From Candidatus Zixiibacteriota bacterium (GTDB taxonomy: Bacteria; Zixibacteria; MSB-5A5; GN15; FEB-12), in NCBI GenBank assembly GCA_019038695.1, contig JAHOYZ010000009.1, positions 1 to 64,000 of the forward strand: DNA of 64,000 bases, written 5' to 3'. The translations under genes were made by a program, and so were the position numbers. Below, in pieces: positions 38,044 to 46,525 of the stretch. Every line of letters begins with the position of its first letter. Within the stretch, counting starts at the first letter, position 1. The notes under the pieces are model-generated. The model was not told the DNA's origin and searched no databases. It worked only from the letters and a program-made list of their open reading frames with translations.

Positions 38044-38961
38044 TCAAGCATCCGGAGCCGCAGCCAACAATTTGCGAGAACCCCAATCGATAAGTTTTCT
38101 TGCTTCGCGGAAACGGAGCTTATCGCCCGGTACGCCCAGCACAACCATTGTCAGACGTTCTCCTCGTTTGTTGCGGATCAGGCTTGTGAGACAGTAGTCA
38201 GCCGCACGTATATAGCCGGTTTTACCGCTCAGTACTTTGTAGGGCGAATGCATGAGCAAATTGGTGTTGGCCATATTGCGCCAGGTGTTTTTGCGATTTT
38301 GGATCTTCACCCGATACCGCTTCATCGACGTAATCTTAGCAATCAACTCATAACGATAAGCATAGTGGAGAATCTTCGCCACTTCACAAGCGGTCGATAC
38401 ATTCGTCGAGTCGAGCCCGGTGGGATCAGTGAATTTGGTTGCCTTCAAGCCGAGCCGTCTCACTTTTCTATTCATCTCCTCGACAAAGGTCTCAATCGAT
38501 CCACTGGTGGCGCGCGCCAGTGCCCGGGTTGCCCGGTTGTCGGAATTCATTAGGGCAGCGTGCATAAGATCATAAAGCGTCAACTCATATCCGCGGTTCA
38601 AACGCGATCGAGACGAGCGATAGGCGTCCTCTTTGGTGATCGTCTCAGTGCGATCCATGTCAACCCCTTTGTCAACAATCACCATCGCGGCCACGAGCTT
38701 GGTTATGGAAGCGACGGGGCGAACGGCATCGGCATTGCGAGCGTAAAGAACCTCGCCGTTTTCATAATTAACCAGTACCGCTGATTTAAGGTTCAGGTAC
38801 GGTCCCTTCTGGACGGTCCTGAAATCGAATTCAATATCAGATCGAAACCCTGCTTCGTCGGTGAAGTGCTCCGCTTCAAGGATGTAGACCGTATTGGCCG
38901 AGAAAAATACAAAAGCGGCCAGCATGATCAGAACCGATGGCAGTGTGTCACGACGTATCAT
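38044..38961 (-). CDS. D-alanyl-D-alanine carboxypeptidase (PBP5/DacA-like)
   Basis: 305 residues from ATG 38961. A membrane anchor or signal sequence covers residues ~8-28. Penicillin-binding motifs are complete: S85-I-T-K88 (SxxK), S140-D-N142 and K247-T-G249. It trims the terminal D-Ala of peptidoglycan stem peptides in the periplasm. It lacks the C-terminal domain and amphipathic anchor helix of E. coli PBP5, so it is held by the N-terminal segment if not cleaved. 20 nt after the ABC permease gene. Confidence 0.93.
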   Translation of the reverse strand: MIRRDTLPSVLIMLAAFVFFSANTVYILEAEHFTDEAGFRSDIEFDFRTVQKGPYLNLKSAVLVNYENGEVLYARNADAVRPVASITKLVAAMVIVDKGVDMDRTETITKEDAYRSSRSRLNRGYELTLYDLMHAALMNSDNRATRALARATSGSIETFVEEMNRKVRRLGLKATKFTDPTGLDSTNVSTACEVAKILHYAYRYELIAKITSMKRYRVKIQNRKNTWRNMANTNLLMHSPYKVLSGKTGYIRAADYCLTSLIRNKRGERLTMVVLGVPGDKLRFREARKLIDWGSRKLLAAAPDA

Positions 38962-38981
38962 AGGATTATTATCACTTTCAT

Positions 38982-40292
38982 CTACTGCCGTACCCATTTG
39001 AGAATTTCGGGAAGCGTCGGCCGCTTGCCGTACATGAGGATACCCACCCGAAAAACTTTGCTCGTCAGCCAAATCAGCCCCAGCACTGACAGACATAACA
39101 GAATGAAACCGAGTGTTGCCTCCCCGACAATTCCGCTAAACAGCGAGTATTCGGAAAGAGTTGGCGCTATGAAAACCACGCGCATCAACATCATCGTCGG
39201 AGTAAGAAACGGGATCAAAGAGAGCACCACACTGGCCGCTGAATTGGGGTTCTGAATAACATAAATACCAAGCATGAAGGGCAGGATCATCACCATTGTG
39301 ATCGGCATAATGAAGTTCTGAGCCTCTTTCTCGGTGTTGCAGATCGATCCGATCAGAGCAAACATCGTGGAGAACAGCAAGTAACCGGAGATCAGGAAGA
39401 GCACAAAGAACACTGCAATAGCCGGATTGAACAGGATGCGGTCAATGGAGGGATCAATCTCCAGCGATCCTTTCATGAAATACAGCCCAACCCCCAGCAG
39501 GAACCAGACCGATACCTGCGTAAATGTGGCCGCTCCCAAACCCAATACCTTCCCCAGCATCAACTGGAACGGACTGACCGAGGATACCAGGACTTCCATA
39601 ATACGAGAGTTCTTCTCCTCAATCACCGAACGCATCACCAGTTGGCCAAAGCCGAAAATCATCCCGAACATAATGCCTACAAACATGAGGGCACTGAAAT
39701 ACTTAACCTTGAACGGGATAGCATCTCCTTTGGCATCCTTCTGCATCAGGTCAATATGCCTTGTCAGAGCCAGAACCGAATCCACTTCGAGATTGACCGC
39801 AGATTCCTCAAGTCTGATGCCGGACAGAACTGCGGAAAGGCAAGTACCAAACCGTCTATTGGCACGAAAATTGTCAGCATTGGTGACCATGAAAGACACC
39901 GAGTCCGCATTCTGTGCTTCGTCACCAATGACCACAAAGTACTTTATTTGCTGAGTGTTGATACACTCTACGAGCGAATCGTAGACTATCTGATAGCGCT
40001 CTTCCTCATCAGTTCCGGCCTTGAAAACAGATTGGACTCCATAATACGCGGTAGAATCATCTTCGAGTTTGTAGTATTCGAGGGCTTTTGAAAAATCTGC
40101 CCCTATTTCATGATTGCTCCGGTCGATGACGGCAAGCAATTCCGTCTCCGATGACTTCTTGGTCGCCAGCAAAGTAGGAACGACTGAGAAGGCGAGCATA
40201 AGTAAAGGCGTAAGAACAATGCCAATAATAAATGATTTCTTTTTGACTACCTGCGCATATTCGCGTTTGAAAATGACAAGGAACTTAGACAT
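38982..40292 (-). CDS. ABC-2 type transporter permease (NatB-like)
   Basis: 436 residues from ATG 40292, which has a purine-rich SD (GGAAGGAAGG) and overlaps the ATPase gene by 8 nt. One membrane segment (~20-40) is followed by a large extracytoplasmic region (~45-205) and then five or six membrane helices. NatB/YhaP-like proteins pair with a single ATPase and export Na+, drugs or cell-surface molecules; the substrate is unknown here. Confidence 0.9.
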   Translation of the reverse strand: MSKFLVIFKREYAQVVKKKSFIIGIVLTPLLMLAFSVVPTLLATKKSSETELLAVIDRSNHEIGADFSKALEYYKLEDDSTAYYGVQSVFKAGTDEEERYQIVYDSLVECINTQQIKYFVVIGDEAQNADSVSFMVTNADNFRANRRFGTCLSAVLSGIRLEESAVNLEVDSVLALTRHIDLMQKDAKGDAIPFKVKYFSALMFVGIMFGMIFGFGQLVMRSVIEEKNSRIMEVLVSSVSPFQLMLGKVLGLGAATFTQVSVWFLLGVGLYFMKGSLEIDPSIDRILFNPAIAVFFVLFLISGYLLFSTMFALIGSICNTEKEAQNFIMPITMVMILPFMLGIYVIQNPNSAASVVLSLIPFLTPTMMLMRVVFIAPTLSEYSLFSGIVGEATLGFILLCLSVLGLIWLTSKVFRVGILMYGKRPTLPEILKWVRQ

Positions 40293-41220
40293 TGGTCTTC
40301 CCTTCCTTCCCATCGTCGTACTTTGCAGGGTCGATGTTCGCCATGTCGATAAAGATGTCATACAGCGAAGGCTCGACTACTTCGAAGCGACGTATCGCTA
40401 CCCGATCAGCTACAGCTTTCAGGATAGCCGAGATGTCAGTGCCGCTGTCCACATCCAGTTCCAGATAGTTATTGAACTCGCTCACCTTCTTAACTCCCGG
40501 TAAGGATGCCACAAATCCCCCGTCTCCCTCCATGTCAATCTGAATGGCGTTCTTTCCAAATCGCGCTTTAACATCGGATAGTGTCCCGTCGATCACTTTC
40601 TTGCCTGAAGCGATCATGCAAATGTGATCACACAGTTTCTCCGCCTGTTCCATCACGTGAGTAGAAAAGAGAATCGTCTTGCCAGCTCGCTTCAAATCGA
40701 GAATAACATTTTTTACGAGTTCGATGTTCAGTGGATCCAACCCGGAAAATATCTCATCGAGAATAACAATATCCGGATCGTGTAACAGCGTTGTAATGAA
40801 CTGCAATTTCTGCTGCATTCCCTTTGATAATTCTTCAACCTTACGAGTTTTATAATCCAGAAGCTTCATTCTCTCGAGCCAGTGATCAACATGCTCGCGT
40901 ATATAAGCTGGCGATTTACCTTTCAACTCAGCCATGTACTGCACGACTTCCATCAGGGTCATACTCTTATAGAGTCCACGCTCCTCCGGTAGGTATCCAA
41001 CCCGATTCTTGAAATCGTCGGTTGGTGGAGCTCCGTCAAGTAACACCCGACCCGAATCCGGGATTGTGATATTCATAATCATGCGGATCGTAGTCGTCTT
41101 GCCAGCCCCATTGGGGCCGATAATGCCGTAGATCACTCCTTCCGGGACATCAAGTGACAGATTATCCACTGCCACTTTGCCGTCATATTCTTTACGAATC
41201 GATTCCAGCTGTAGTCTCAT
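40285..41220 (-). CDS. ABC transporter ATP-binding protein (NatA-like)
   Basis: 311 residues. Walker A GPNGAGKTTT (~35), signature LSKGMQQK (~130), Walker B IVILDEIFSGLDP (~155), switch His in LFSTHVMEQAE. The ~90-residue C-terminal extension after the nucleotide-binding domain is typical of the DrrA/NatA subfamily of exporters. Coupled to the permease by an 8-nt overlap. Confidence 0.95.
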   Translation of the reverse strand: MRLQLESIRKEYDGKVAVDNLSLDVPEGVIYGIIGPNGAGKTTTIRMIMNITIPDSGRVLLDGAPPTDDFKNRVGYLPEERGLYKSMTLMEVVQYMAELKGKSPAYIREHVDHWLERMKLLDYKTRKVEELSKGMQQKLQFITTLLHDPDIVILDEIFSGLDPLNIELVKNVILDLKRAGKTILFSTHVMEQAEKLCDHICMIASGKKVIDGTLSDVKARFGKNAIQIDMEGDGGFVASLPGVKKVSEFNNYLELDVDSGTDISAILKAVADRVAIRRFEVVEPSLYDIFIDMANIDPAKYDDGKEGKTNV

Positions 41221-41303
41221 ATGCTCTTTCCTATCATAGTGCTTTCTCTATACTTCGATTTCATGCCCGGCGTCAACTAAAACCACATCGGCGCGAAATC
41301 TAA

Positions 41304-42077
41304 TCATACTTTGAGCAGTCCTTTCATATCGACGGCATTGCCCACCGCTTGTCCAAGATGACAATTGTTAAAAAACACATAGAGGTTCTCAACTTCTCTT
41401 TTCTGTTTCAACTTCTCAATTTTCTTTCCCCAACCCTGCAGTTCCTCGTCGGAGTACTTGTAGTCATAGCGTAATGCTCCTCCGTCCCACCAGTGTTCGG
41501 CATTCCTCCCGTGGAGACGAATGTACGCTGTGTTGGTCGTGGCAAAGCAGTCCGGATCGAGCAATCCGGGCAACGGCGGTTCATCCACACAGACATAACC
41601 AATCCCTTCTGCGCGGAGACGATCGTACATTGTACGGTTCACCCAGCCACGATGGCGGAATTCTACAAACAGTCGATGAGGAGACAGAGCCTGCTGAACG
41701 ATTCCAAGGTAATCGAGAGCTTCAGAACCAAACTTGAATGAATATGGAAACTGCGCCAAGAGACCTGACAGCTTACCGGATTCCACAAGGGGACGTAGTG
41801 CTTCGAGATAAGCGGCTCGATCGTTTTCCAAGTCAGTGCGTCGATGAGTGAATGACTGGGGTACCTTGACTATGAAATCGAATCCATCCGGTGCCTTCTT
41901 TGAAATATTGGCCATCACGGCCGGATGTGGAATACGATAATAAGTTGAGTTGATCTCGACCGTGCGGAAGAACTTCACATAGTGATCAAGCATCTTCCCC
42001 TTGTCAATACTTGCCGGATAGAATCCCCCACGCCAATCTTCAAAACTGTAACCCGATGTTCCGATTCGAATATCCAT
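41304..42077 (-). CDS. DUF72 family protein (YecE-like TIM barrel)
   Basis: 257 residues from ATG 42077; a TTG at 42083 has a better-spaced GGAG and is the alternative. N-terminus IRIGTSGYSFEDWRGGFYPA with VEINSTYYRIP is the DUF72 signature, followed by FIVKVPQSFTHRR and VEFRHRGW. Members adopt a TIM-barrel fold and have no firmly established reaction. It lies alone between the ABC exporter and the unknown membrane cassette. Confidence 0.9.
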   Translation of the reverse strand: MDIRIGTSGYSFEDWRGGFYPASIDKGKMLDHYVKFFRTVEINSTYYRIPHPAVMANISKKAPDGFDFIVKVPQSFTHRRTDLENDRAAYLEALRPLVESGKLSGLLAQFPYSFKFGSEALDYLGIVQQALSPHRLFVEFRHRGWVNRTMYDRLRAEGIGYVCVDEPPLPGLLDPDCFATTNTAYIRLHGRNAEHWWDGGALRYDYKYSDEELQGWGKKIEKLKQKREVENLYVFFNNCHLGQAVGNAVDMKGLLKV

Positions 42078-42172
42078 CGTCAACTGTGATCGACTCCTCT
42101 AGAAAACATATAGTGTAAGTACGTGCTCTTTCCTGAAAGGTTCATCTATTGGCTTACCCGCAAAACAGGTCA

Positions 42173-42346
42173 TTAGTCACGGGATTCGCTGTCATCTTTT
42201 CGGCGCGAGGGTTTTCGGTGGGGCTGAAACCGGACCCGACCACACTTGGGACAAACCCACTTCCGTTGTTTGTGGAAGGAACGCTTTTGCTCCTCCATGG
42301 TCGCCTGGCAGCGGGGACATTTCATCGCCTCGTCACTCGCTTTCAC
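42173..42346 (-). CDS. Tiny zinc-ribbon protein, last gene of the unknown membrane cassette
   Basis: 57 residues from GTG 42346, which overlaps the upstream stop as GTGA; 50 residues if ATG 42325 is used. Neither start has a good SD. Two CXXC knuckles, CPRC near residue 10 and CPKC near 33, about 20 residues apart, suit a single Zn ribbon; the C-terminus is basic and serine-rich with no membrane segment. Such ribbons bind nucleic acid or a protein partner. It is below usual gene-finder size limits, yet the cysteine pattern, stop overlap and operon position support it. Confidence 0.7.
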   Translation of the reverse strand: MKASDEAMKCPRCQATMEEQKRSFHKQRKWVCPKCGRVRFQPHRKPSRRKDDSESRD

Positions 42347-42957
42347 TGAGCCAGTCGAACGAAATCCGACAGCAGGAACTCTACGCGACCGATCAATGTT
42401 GACATCCGTGACATGACAGTGTAGCCAAAGGTAGTACCAAAGAATATCATCAGGAAATACGTCCCTCCCTTGGCAACCCCCCCCAGCACACCTTTATGCT
42501 CACGGCTGAAGTAAAAATAGGCCAACGTTGTGATAACCCCCGTCAGGACTACGATAACCGACCAGTCAGGCTGTCCCGATTCTGAGAGCAAAGGACCGAC
42601 GGTAGCGGTGATCTGTCGAAGTGTGCGGGCTTCGAGCATAGCTGGAATAGCTACGCCGGCACCGGAACCTATCAGGATCGCGATCGGAATACGGGACAAA
42701 GAGGCGGTCCGTTTGTGGAACCGTCCAAACATCATGAGTCCAAGAGCCAGGGGCAGAACCAACGGCCACTTCGCATCTTGAACCAACGGCACGAATAACA
42801 GATCCATCAATGTATTGGACCAGGTTATGACCAGAAAATAACCAATCGAGACGCCGATCAGCAGAGATTCCGCCATTTTGTAGACCGGGTTGTCCCGATA
42901 GAGGAAACTGAAAATTGCCAATGTCAGCAACCCGGCGATGATCACGCTCCAGTCCAT
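42343..42957 (-). CDS. Polytopic membrane protein of unknown function (cassette gene 4)
   Basis: 204 residues with about six predicted membrane helices. The start overlaps the previous stop by 1 nt (TGATG). Visible features: MDWSVIIAGLLTLAIFSFLY at the N-terminus, AESLLIGVSIGYFLVITWSN, WPLVLPLALGLMMFGRF and a late GTTFGYTVMSRMSTLIGRVEFLL. No catalytic motif. The YDNPVYKMAE-like region (FLYRDNPVYKMAESL) lies at a cytoplasmic turn between helices 1 and 2. No named family recognised. Confidence 0.8.
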   Translation of the reverse strand: MDWSVIIAGLLTLAIFSFLYRDNPVYKMAESLLIGVSIGYFLVITWSNTLMDLLFVPLVQDAKWPLVLPLALGLMMFGRFHKRTASLSRIPIAILIGSGAGVAIPAMLEARTLRQITATVGPLLSESGQPDWSVIVVLTGVITTLAYFYFSREHKGVLGGVAKGGTYFLMIFFGTTFGYTVMSRMSTLIGRVEFLLSDFVRLAQ

Positions 42958-43772
42958 CAGGAGGCTGACCCCTTTCTCCGGCGTGTTCGGAAATAGATGA
43001 TGTTACCGGCGATAATCAGCACCATGACGTACACATGCGCTGCCGACTGGGCCAGCATACCGCGTTTGCCGGAACCGCCAATTCCTATGAGCTGTTCATA
43101 TTCCGTTGCTCCGCGAAGTCCGCCAAACATGGCGTACAATTGTCCCGAGGCCAGGTATGGATCATAGGTGGTCATCATAGCCGCTGTCACCGCCGCTACT
43201 ATGCGGATATTGTAACGACTCGCGCCGTATTCGATCCAGTGTGTTGTCAAAGATCCGTCGGCAATTGAAATCACCGCGGCGATGTCGTCATAGTTTTCGA
43301 CGTCAACCAGCATTTCGTAATCCCGATAGGGCTGCCCCAGATAGTCTTCGGGATAGGTATCAGGAATCGACTCCCCCATAGAGAGAATGGCTGCAATGTA
43401 TTGAGGCTTAAAACCAAGATAGACATAATCCTCGCCGTATGTCTTGCCGTATTCGTCGGCAGTCTGAGTCATTAGCCGGTAGCCAACAGCAGTTCCCTCA
43501 GCTAACAGGGCTGTACCGACTAATTTAAGGTCTCGTGAGAACGCATGACGCAACACGGCCAGAGCCAGTGGCCGTATCTCCGGCAACGATGATGCTTCGT
43601 GATCGAAAGAGACTATCACTGTGGCCCCCGCCGGTAATGAATCAAGGCAGGCATAGAACCGGTCTGTCTCCGGCGTAACGCGTACTTCAAGGTTGATATT
43701 GAGAACCATCGTAATGATTACAATTACGAATAGCCCACCAAATATCCAGTGGCGGCTCTCTATTTGTTTCAT
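42957..43772 (-). CDS. Bitopic membrane protein with extracytoplasmic domain (cassette gene 3)
   Basis: 271 residues from ATG 43772 (ATGA overlap with the upstream gene). N-terminal membrane helix ~10-28, a globular extracytoplasmic domain (~30-240), and a C-terminal helix ~243-260 followed by RTRRRKG. The domain contains PAGATVIVSFDHEASSLPE and EDYVYLGFKPQYIAAILSMG, with several acidic DY pairs. No nuclease, protease or sugar-binding motif recognised. Confidence 0.8.
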   Translation of the reverse strand: MKQIESRHWIFGGLFVIVIITMVLNINLEVRVTPETDRFYACLDSLPAGATVIVSFDHEASSLPEIRPLALAVLRHAFSRDLKLVGTALLAEGTAVGYRLMTQTADEYGKTYGEDYVYLGFKPQYIAAILSMGESIPDTYPEDYLGQPYRDYEMLVDVENYDDIAAVISIADGSLTTHWIEYGASRYNIRIVAAVTAAMMTTYDPYLASGQLYAMFGGLRGATEYEQLIGIGGSGKRGMLAQSAAHVYVMVLIIAGNIIYFRTRRRKGSAS

Positions 43773-44392
43773 TTCTCGCCCCCGAGCCACGTGCGTTCGA
43801 TACCTAGTATAACCCGAAGCGAGGTCGTGAGTGACCCCAACCCGATTCCGATCAGAATCGCACGACGAGCAGCCATTGATGGATTTCCGCGCACCCAATC
43901 GGCCGCTTCGGTGAAAAACTGCGGAACGATTCCTTCCAGCGAGGAACGGCTCAGCAAGGTCAATATCGCCGCCGCCAGCAGAACAGCTGCCGGGGCCGAG
44001 CGTGCACGGAAACCACGAAATGAAGCAGATGCCACGAAGAAAGCCAGAAGTGCAAACACTGTCGATTGCATAGGCACCAGAACATATTCAAACATCCACA
44101 TGAAAGGCGAATCCCCTCTAATACCCCAGATAATAGCCAGAACCGGCATACTGCCCAGCCCGATCAGCGAGACTATTCGATACGGGCGGTCATCCCCTTT
44201 GCGGATACTACCCCAGGTCATACGCACAAACCCGAGCACTCCCACCAACAGCGTTATGGCGAAGATAATCTGCCAATAGTCTATCATCACCGTTGCGTTG
44301 AGCTTTCTCGCGGCTGGGTGCTGTGAGAAATAGAGCGCAAACAACAGAGCACCAAAGGCAAAGCAAACGATCTGGGCAATTCGGCGATTCAT
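43769..44392 (-). CDS. Polytopic membrane protein of unknown function (cassette gene 2)
   Basis: 207 residues from ATG 44392, which overlaps the upstream stop by 1 nt (TAATG). About six membrane helices; between helices there is a charged loop SIRKGDDRPYR. It ends ...GIERTWLGGEK. General size and topology resemble cassette gene 4, which may mean the two form a heteromeric membrane unit; sequence identity between them is not obvious by eye. Confidence 0.8.
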   Translation of the reverse strand: MNRRIAQIVCFAFGALLFALYFSQHPAARKLNATVMIDYWQIIFAITLLVGVLGFVRMTWGSIRKGDDRPYRIVSLIGLGSMPVLAIIWGIRGDSPFMWMFEYVLVPMQSTVFALLAFFVASASFRGFRARSAPAAVLLAAAILTLLSRSSLEGIVPQFFTEAADWVRGNPSMAARRAILIGIGLGSLTTSLRVILGIERTWLGGEK

Positions 44393-45198
44393 TAGAACCG
44401 CCACCAGCTTGATGAAGGATCCACTGTTACCCAGAGCGTGGCAATAATCATAATAATAGCCAGCATGACTTTCAAGATGTCCTGCGCTCGTACCGAAGCC
44501 AGGATCGAACGATCACCGGATAGATAGCCAGAGGCGGCGAACAATTCCTCGCCTATAAGAACGTAGTCACAGGCTACTATAAAGAAGGAAAGCTGAATCG
44601 TCGAATCGGTACCGGCGATCTGAATGGAGCCATTGATGTTGGCGGTCTCGGCCAGGATCAGAGACTCTGCCTCAAATGTGCCCAGAAGAAAAACGGAGGC
44701 TGGTTTGGTGCGGCTAATCAAACCCTCCACTGCAGCCGCGTAGCCAAATTGTGAAGAACTTACATAGAAAATATCGTTGGCATTATATCGATCAGGAAAG
44801 CCCGCCTGTACACAGGCCTCCCGTACAACTTCCTGTGCCACCGTCATTATAACGGGATCATGGGTCGGGTAAACGAGGCGGCAATCGTATTGCGCTGTCT
44901 TCCGGGCAACATGACTCAGGATGTTCATTGAGGCGATAGTGGTTGGTCGCTGAATATCCCCCCCCCACCCGGGCGTAAAGAGTAAGGGGCGTCCCATTTC
45001 CGTAGCACGACCGATGGCTTCTTCGACCGCTTTCAGTCCAGCGATCTCACGCAGTTTGAAACGCTGCCTGCTCCGCTTATGAAAAGTCGTATACAGTACC
45101 ACCAGGACCGAGATAATTGCCGCTACCAGAGTTGGCAACCGGGCCATGTCGAACCATGATGGATCGAGGACGGTACCTATTATGACGATGGCTCCCAT
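44392..45198 (-). CDS. DUF6754-type membrane protein (first gene of unknown cassette)
   Basis: 268 residues from ATG 45198, with no strong SD; the frame is open upstream. One N-terminal membrane helix (~20-38), then a soluble alpha/beta domain (~45-235), then a C-terminal helix (~240-260). Conserved-looking motifs are EEAIGRATEMGRPLLFTPG, SSSQFGYAAAVEGLI, GTFEAESLILAE and CDYVLIGEELFAASGYLS. The pattern fits DUF6754, from memory of that family; no reaction is known. A G9 tract (minus strand) lies in the PGWGGD motif. Divergent from the ABC importer across a 121-nt gap. Confidence 0.75.
   Translation of the reverse strand: MGAIVIIGTVLDPSWFDMARLPTLVAAIISVLVVLYTTFHKRSRQRFKLREIAGLKAVEEAIGRATEMGRPLLFTPGWGGDIQRPTTIASMNILSHVARKTAQYDCRLVYPTHDPVIMTVAQEVVREACVQAGFPDRYNANDIFYVSSSQFGYAAAVEGLISRTKPASVFLLGTFEAESLILAETANINGSIQIAGTDSTIQLSFFIVACDYVLIGEELFAASGYLSGDRSILASVRAQDILKVMLAIIMIIATLWVTVDPSSSWWRF
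44958..44966 (-). repeat. 9-nt G homopolymer inside the DUF6754 gene
   Basis: Nine consecutive C on the plus strand (G on the coding strand), encoding the W-G-G of PGWGGD. Tracts of this length are slippage-prone in phase-variable genes. The frame is intact as given. Confidence 0.9.
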
Positions 45199-45283
45199 AT
45201 TGTTGCAAGGAAAACGCTTGATGTTGTTACGGGCAACTAAAAGATTTTGATTGACCGGATGATAAGAGACGAACTTCTTGTCA

Positions 45284-45289
45284 TATAAT
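45284..45289 (+). promoter_or_regulatory. -10 element for the ABC importer operon
   Basis: A consensus TATAAT lies 36 nt upstream of the GTG start at 45320. No good -35 box at 17 nt spacing, so it may need an activator, as is usual for sugar importers. Confidence 0.45.
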
Positions 45290-45319
45290 AAGAGTGAACG
45301 AAACCAAGGGAGTCGCCCT

Positions 45320-46525
45320 GTGAAATTTGTAGTATTCCTATTTTTAATTCTTGTTGCCGCTAATGTTACCGCTGATACGACTCTGCGATGGTGGCAATTC
45401 TGGACCGACCCGGCTATCAAACCAACGATCGAGACAATTGTTGACGAATTCGAACAGGCTAATCCGGGTATCAACGTTGAGTTGACCGATCTCACCTGGG
45501 CCAACGGTCACGAAAAAATTGTCCTATCGCTGGCGTCCGGCACGGGACCGGATGTTCTGGAACTCGGATCTGACTGGATAGCTCAGTTTGCTGCCAATGG
45601 CCATCTGGCTGATATTTCGTCAATGATCGCTGACGACAGTTCTGCTTTCCAGGGCTGGAGTATGGCTGACTACGACGACAAGATATACGCCTTCCCATGG
45701 ATACTTGGCACGCGGGTTCTGTTTGCTAACCGGGAGTTGCTGACTCGGGCAGGGTATGATCCTGATTTTGTACCGGTGACGTGGGACGATCTGAAGCAAT
45801 CCGCAGCGGCCGTATCCGCTCTCGGTTCCGGTGTCTACGGCTGGGGATCAAATGCGGCCGAGAAGCACCGTCTGTACAAGAAGTTTCTACCGTTCTTTTG
45901 GTCAGCGCAGGGTCAGATATTCAGCGATAATGGACAGCACTGCGTACTTGCGTCCACCTACGCAATTGACGCGCTACAAACCTACAAAGATCTGCATGAC
46001 TCTTCTGGCTATGTCGCCAATCAGCGAGGCATTGAGGATGCTTTCCTTGAAGGCAAGGTCGGCTTTGTTCTTTCGGGTGATTGGCTGCTAAAGCGGATTG
46101 AACTTGAAAAACACAAGATTGATCTGGTCTCAACCTTGATGCCCGGTCCGACCTTTATTGGTCGGTCTTTCATGGGTGGCGAATTCCTGGCCGTTACCGA
46201 AGCCTCCGAGCAAAAAGAAGCGGCTATGAAGCTGATCCGGTTTGTGACGTCTCCGAAGAATCAGGTTCGCTTCTGCAAGGCAAATCGTTCGGCTAATCCA
46301 TCCAGTATTGTAGCTCAGACGGATGAATACTTCAGTTCCAATATACATCTGCAAACGTTCATCAAGCAGATCCCGATGAGCAATCATCCGCCCGTTGACC
46401 CCGACTGGGTGTTCATTGAAAACATTATCGAGGAAGCTATCGAGGAATCCCTGTTTGAATCGGGTGGAGTAGCGGAGCCGCTTCGCAAGGCTCGAGGTAA
46501 GATTGCGAAGCTGAAAAGCCAATGA
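45320..46525 (+). CDS. Sugar-type ABC transporter substrate-binding protein (family 1)
   Basis: 401 residues from GTG 45320, chosen for GGGAG 7 nt upstream and because it opens directly into a signal peptide (VKFVVFLFLILVAANVTA). Cluster-B/family 1 features: RWWQFWTDPAIKPTIETIVDEF, SGTGPDVLELG and FPWILGTRVLFANRELL. No lipobox Cys, so it should be soluble in the periplasm. It binds a sugar, oligosaccharide or glycerol-phosphate-like ligand. The stop overlaps the first permease by 4 nt. Confidence 0.92.
   Translation: MKFVVFLFLILVAANVTADTTLRWWQFWTDPAIKPTIETIVDEFEQANPGINVELTDLTWANGHEKIVLSLASGTGPDVLELGSDWIAQFAANGHLADISSMIADDSSAFQGWSMADYDDKIYAFPWILGTRVLFANRELLTRAGYDPDFVPVTWDDLKQSAAAVSALGSGVYGWGSNAAEKHRLYKKFLPFFWSAQGQIFSDNGQHCVLASTYAIDALQTYKDLHDSSGYVANQRGIEDAFLEGKVGFVLSGDWLLKRIELEKHKIDLVSTLMPGPTFIGRSFMGGEFLAVTEASEQKEAAMKLIRFVTSPKNQVRFCKANRSANPSSIVAQTDEYFSSNIHLQTFIKQIPMSNHPPVDPDWVFIENIIEEAIEESLFESGGVAEPLRKARGKIAKLKSQ

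Noticed and set aside
37999-38086. Upstream extension of the UDP-sugar dehydrogenase
   Set aside because: The extra residues overlap the carboxypeptidase end and precede the Rossmann motif without homology-like pattern.
42149-42349. Plus-strand open frame over the zinc-ribbon gene
   Set aside because: It is the shadow of the minus-strand gene; the CXXC pattern and operon overlap favour the minus strand.
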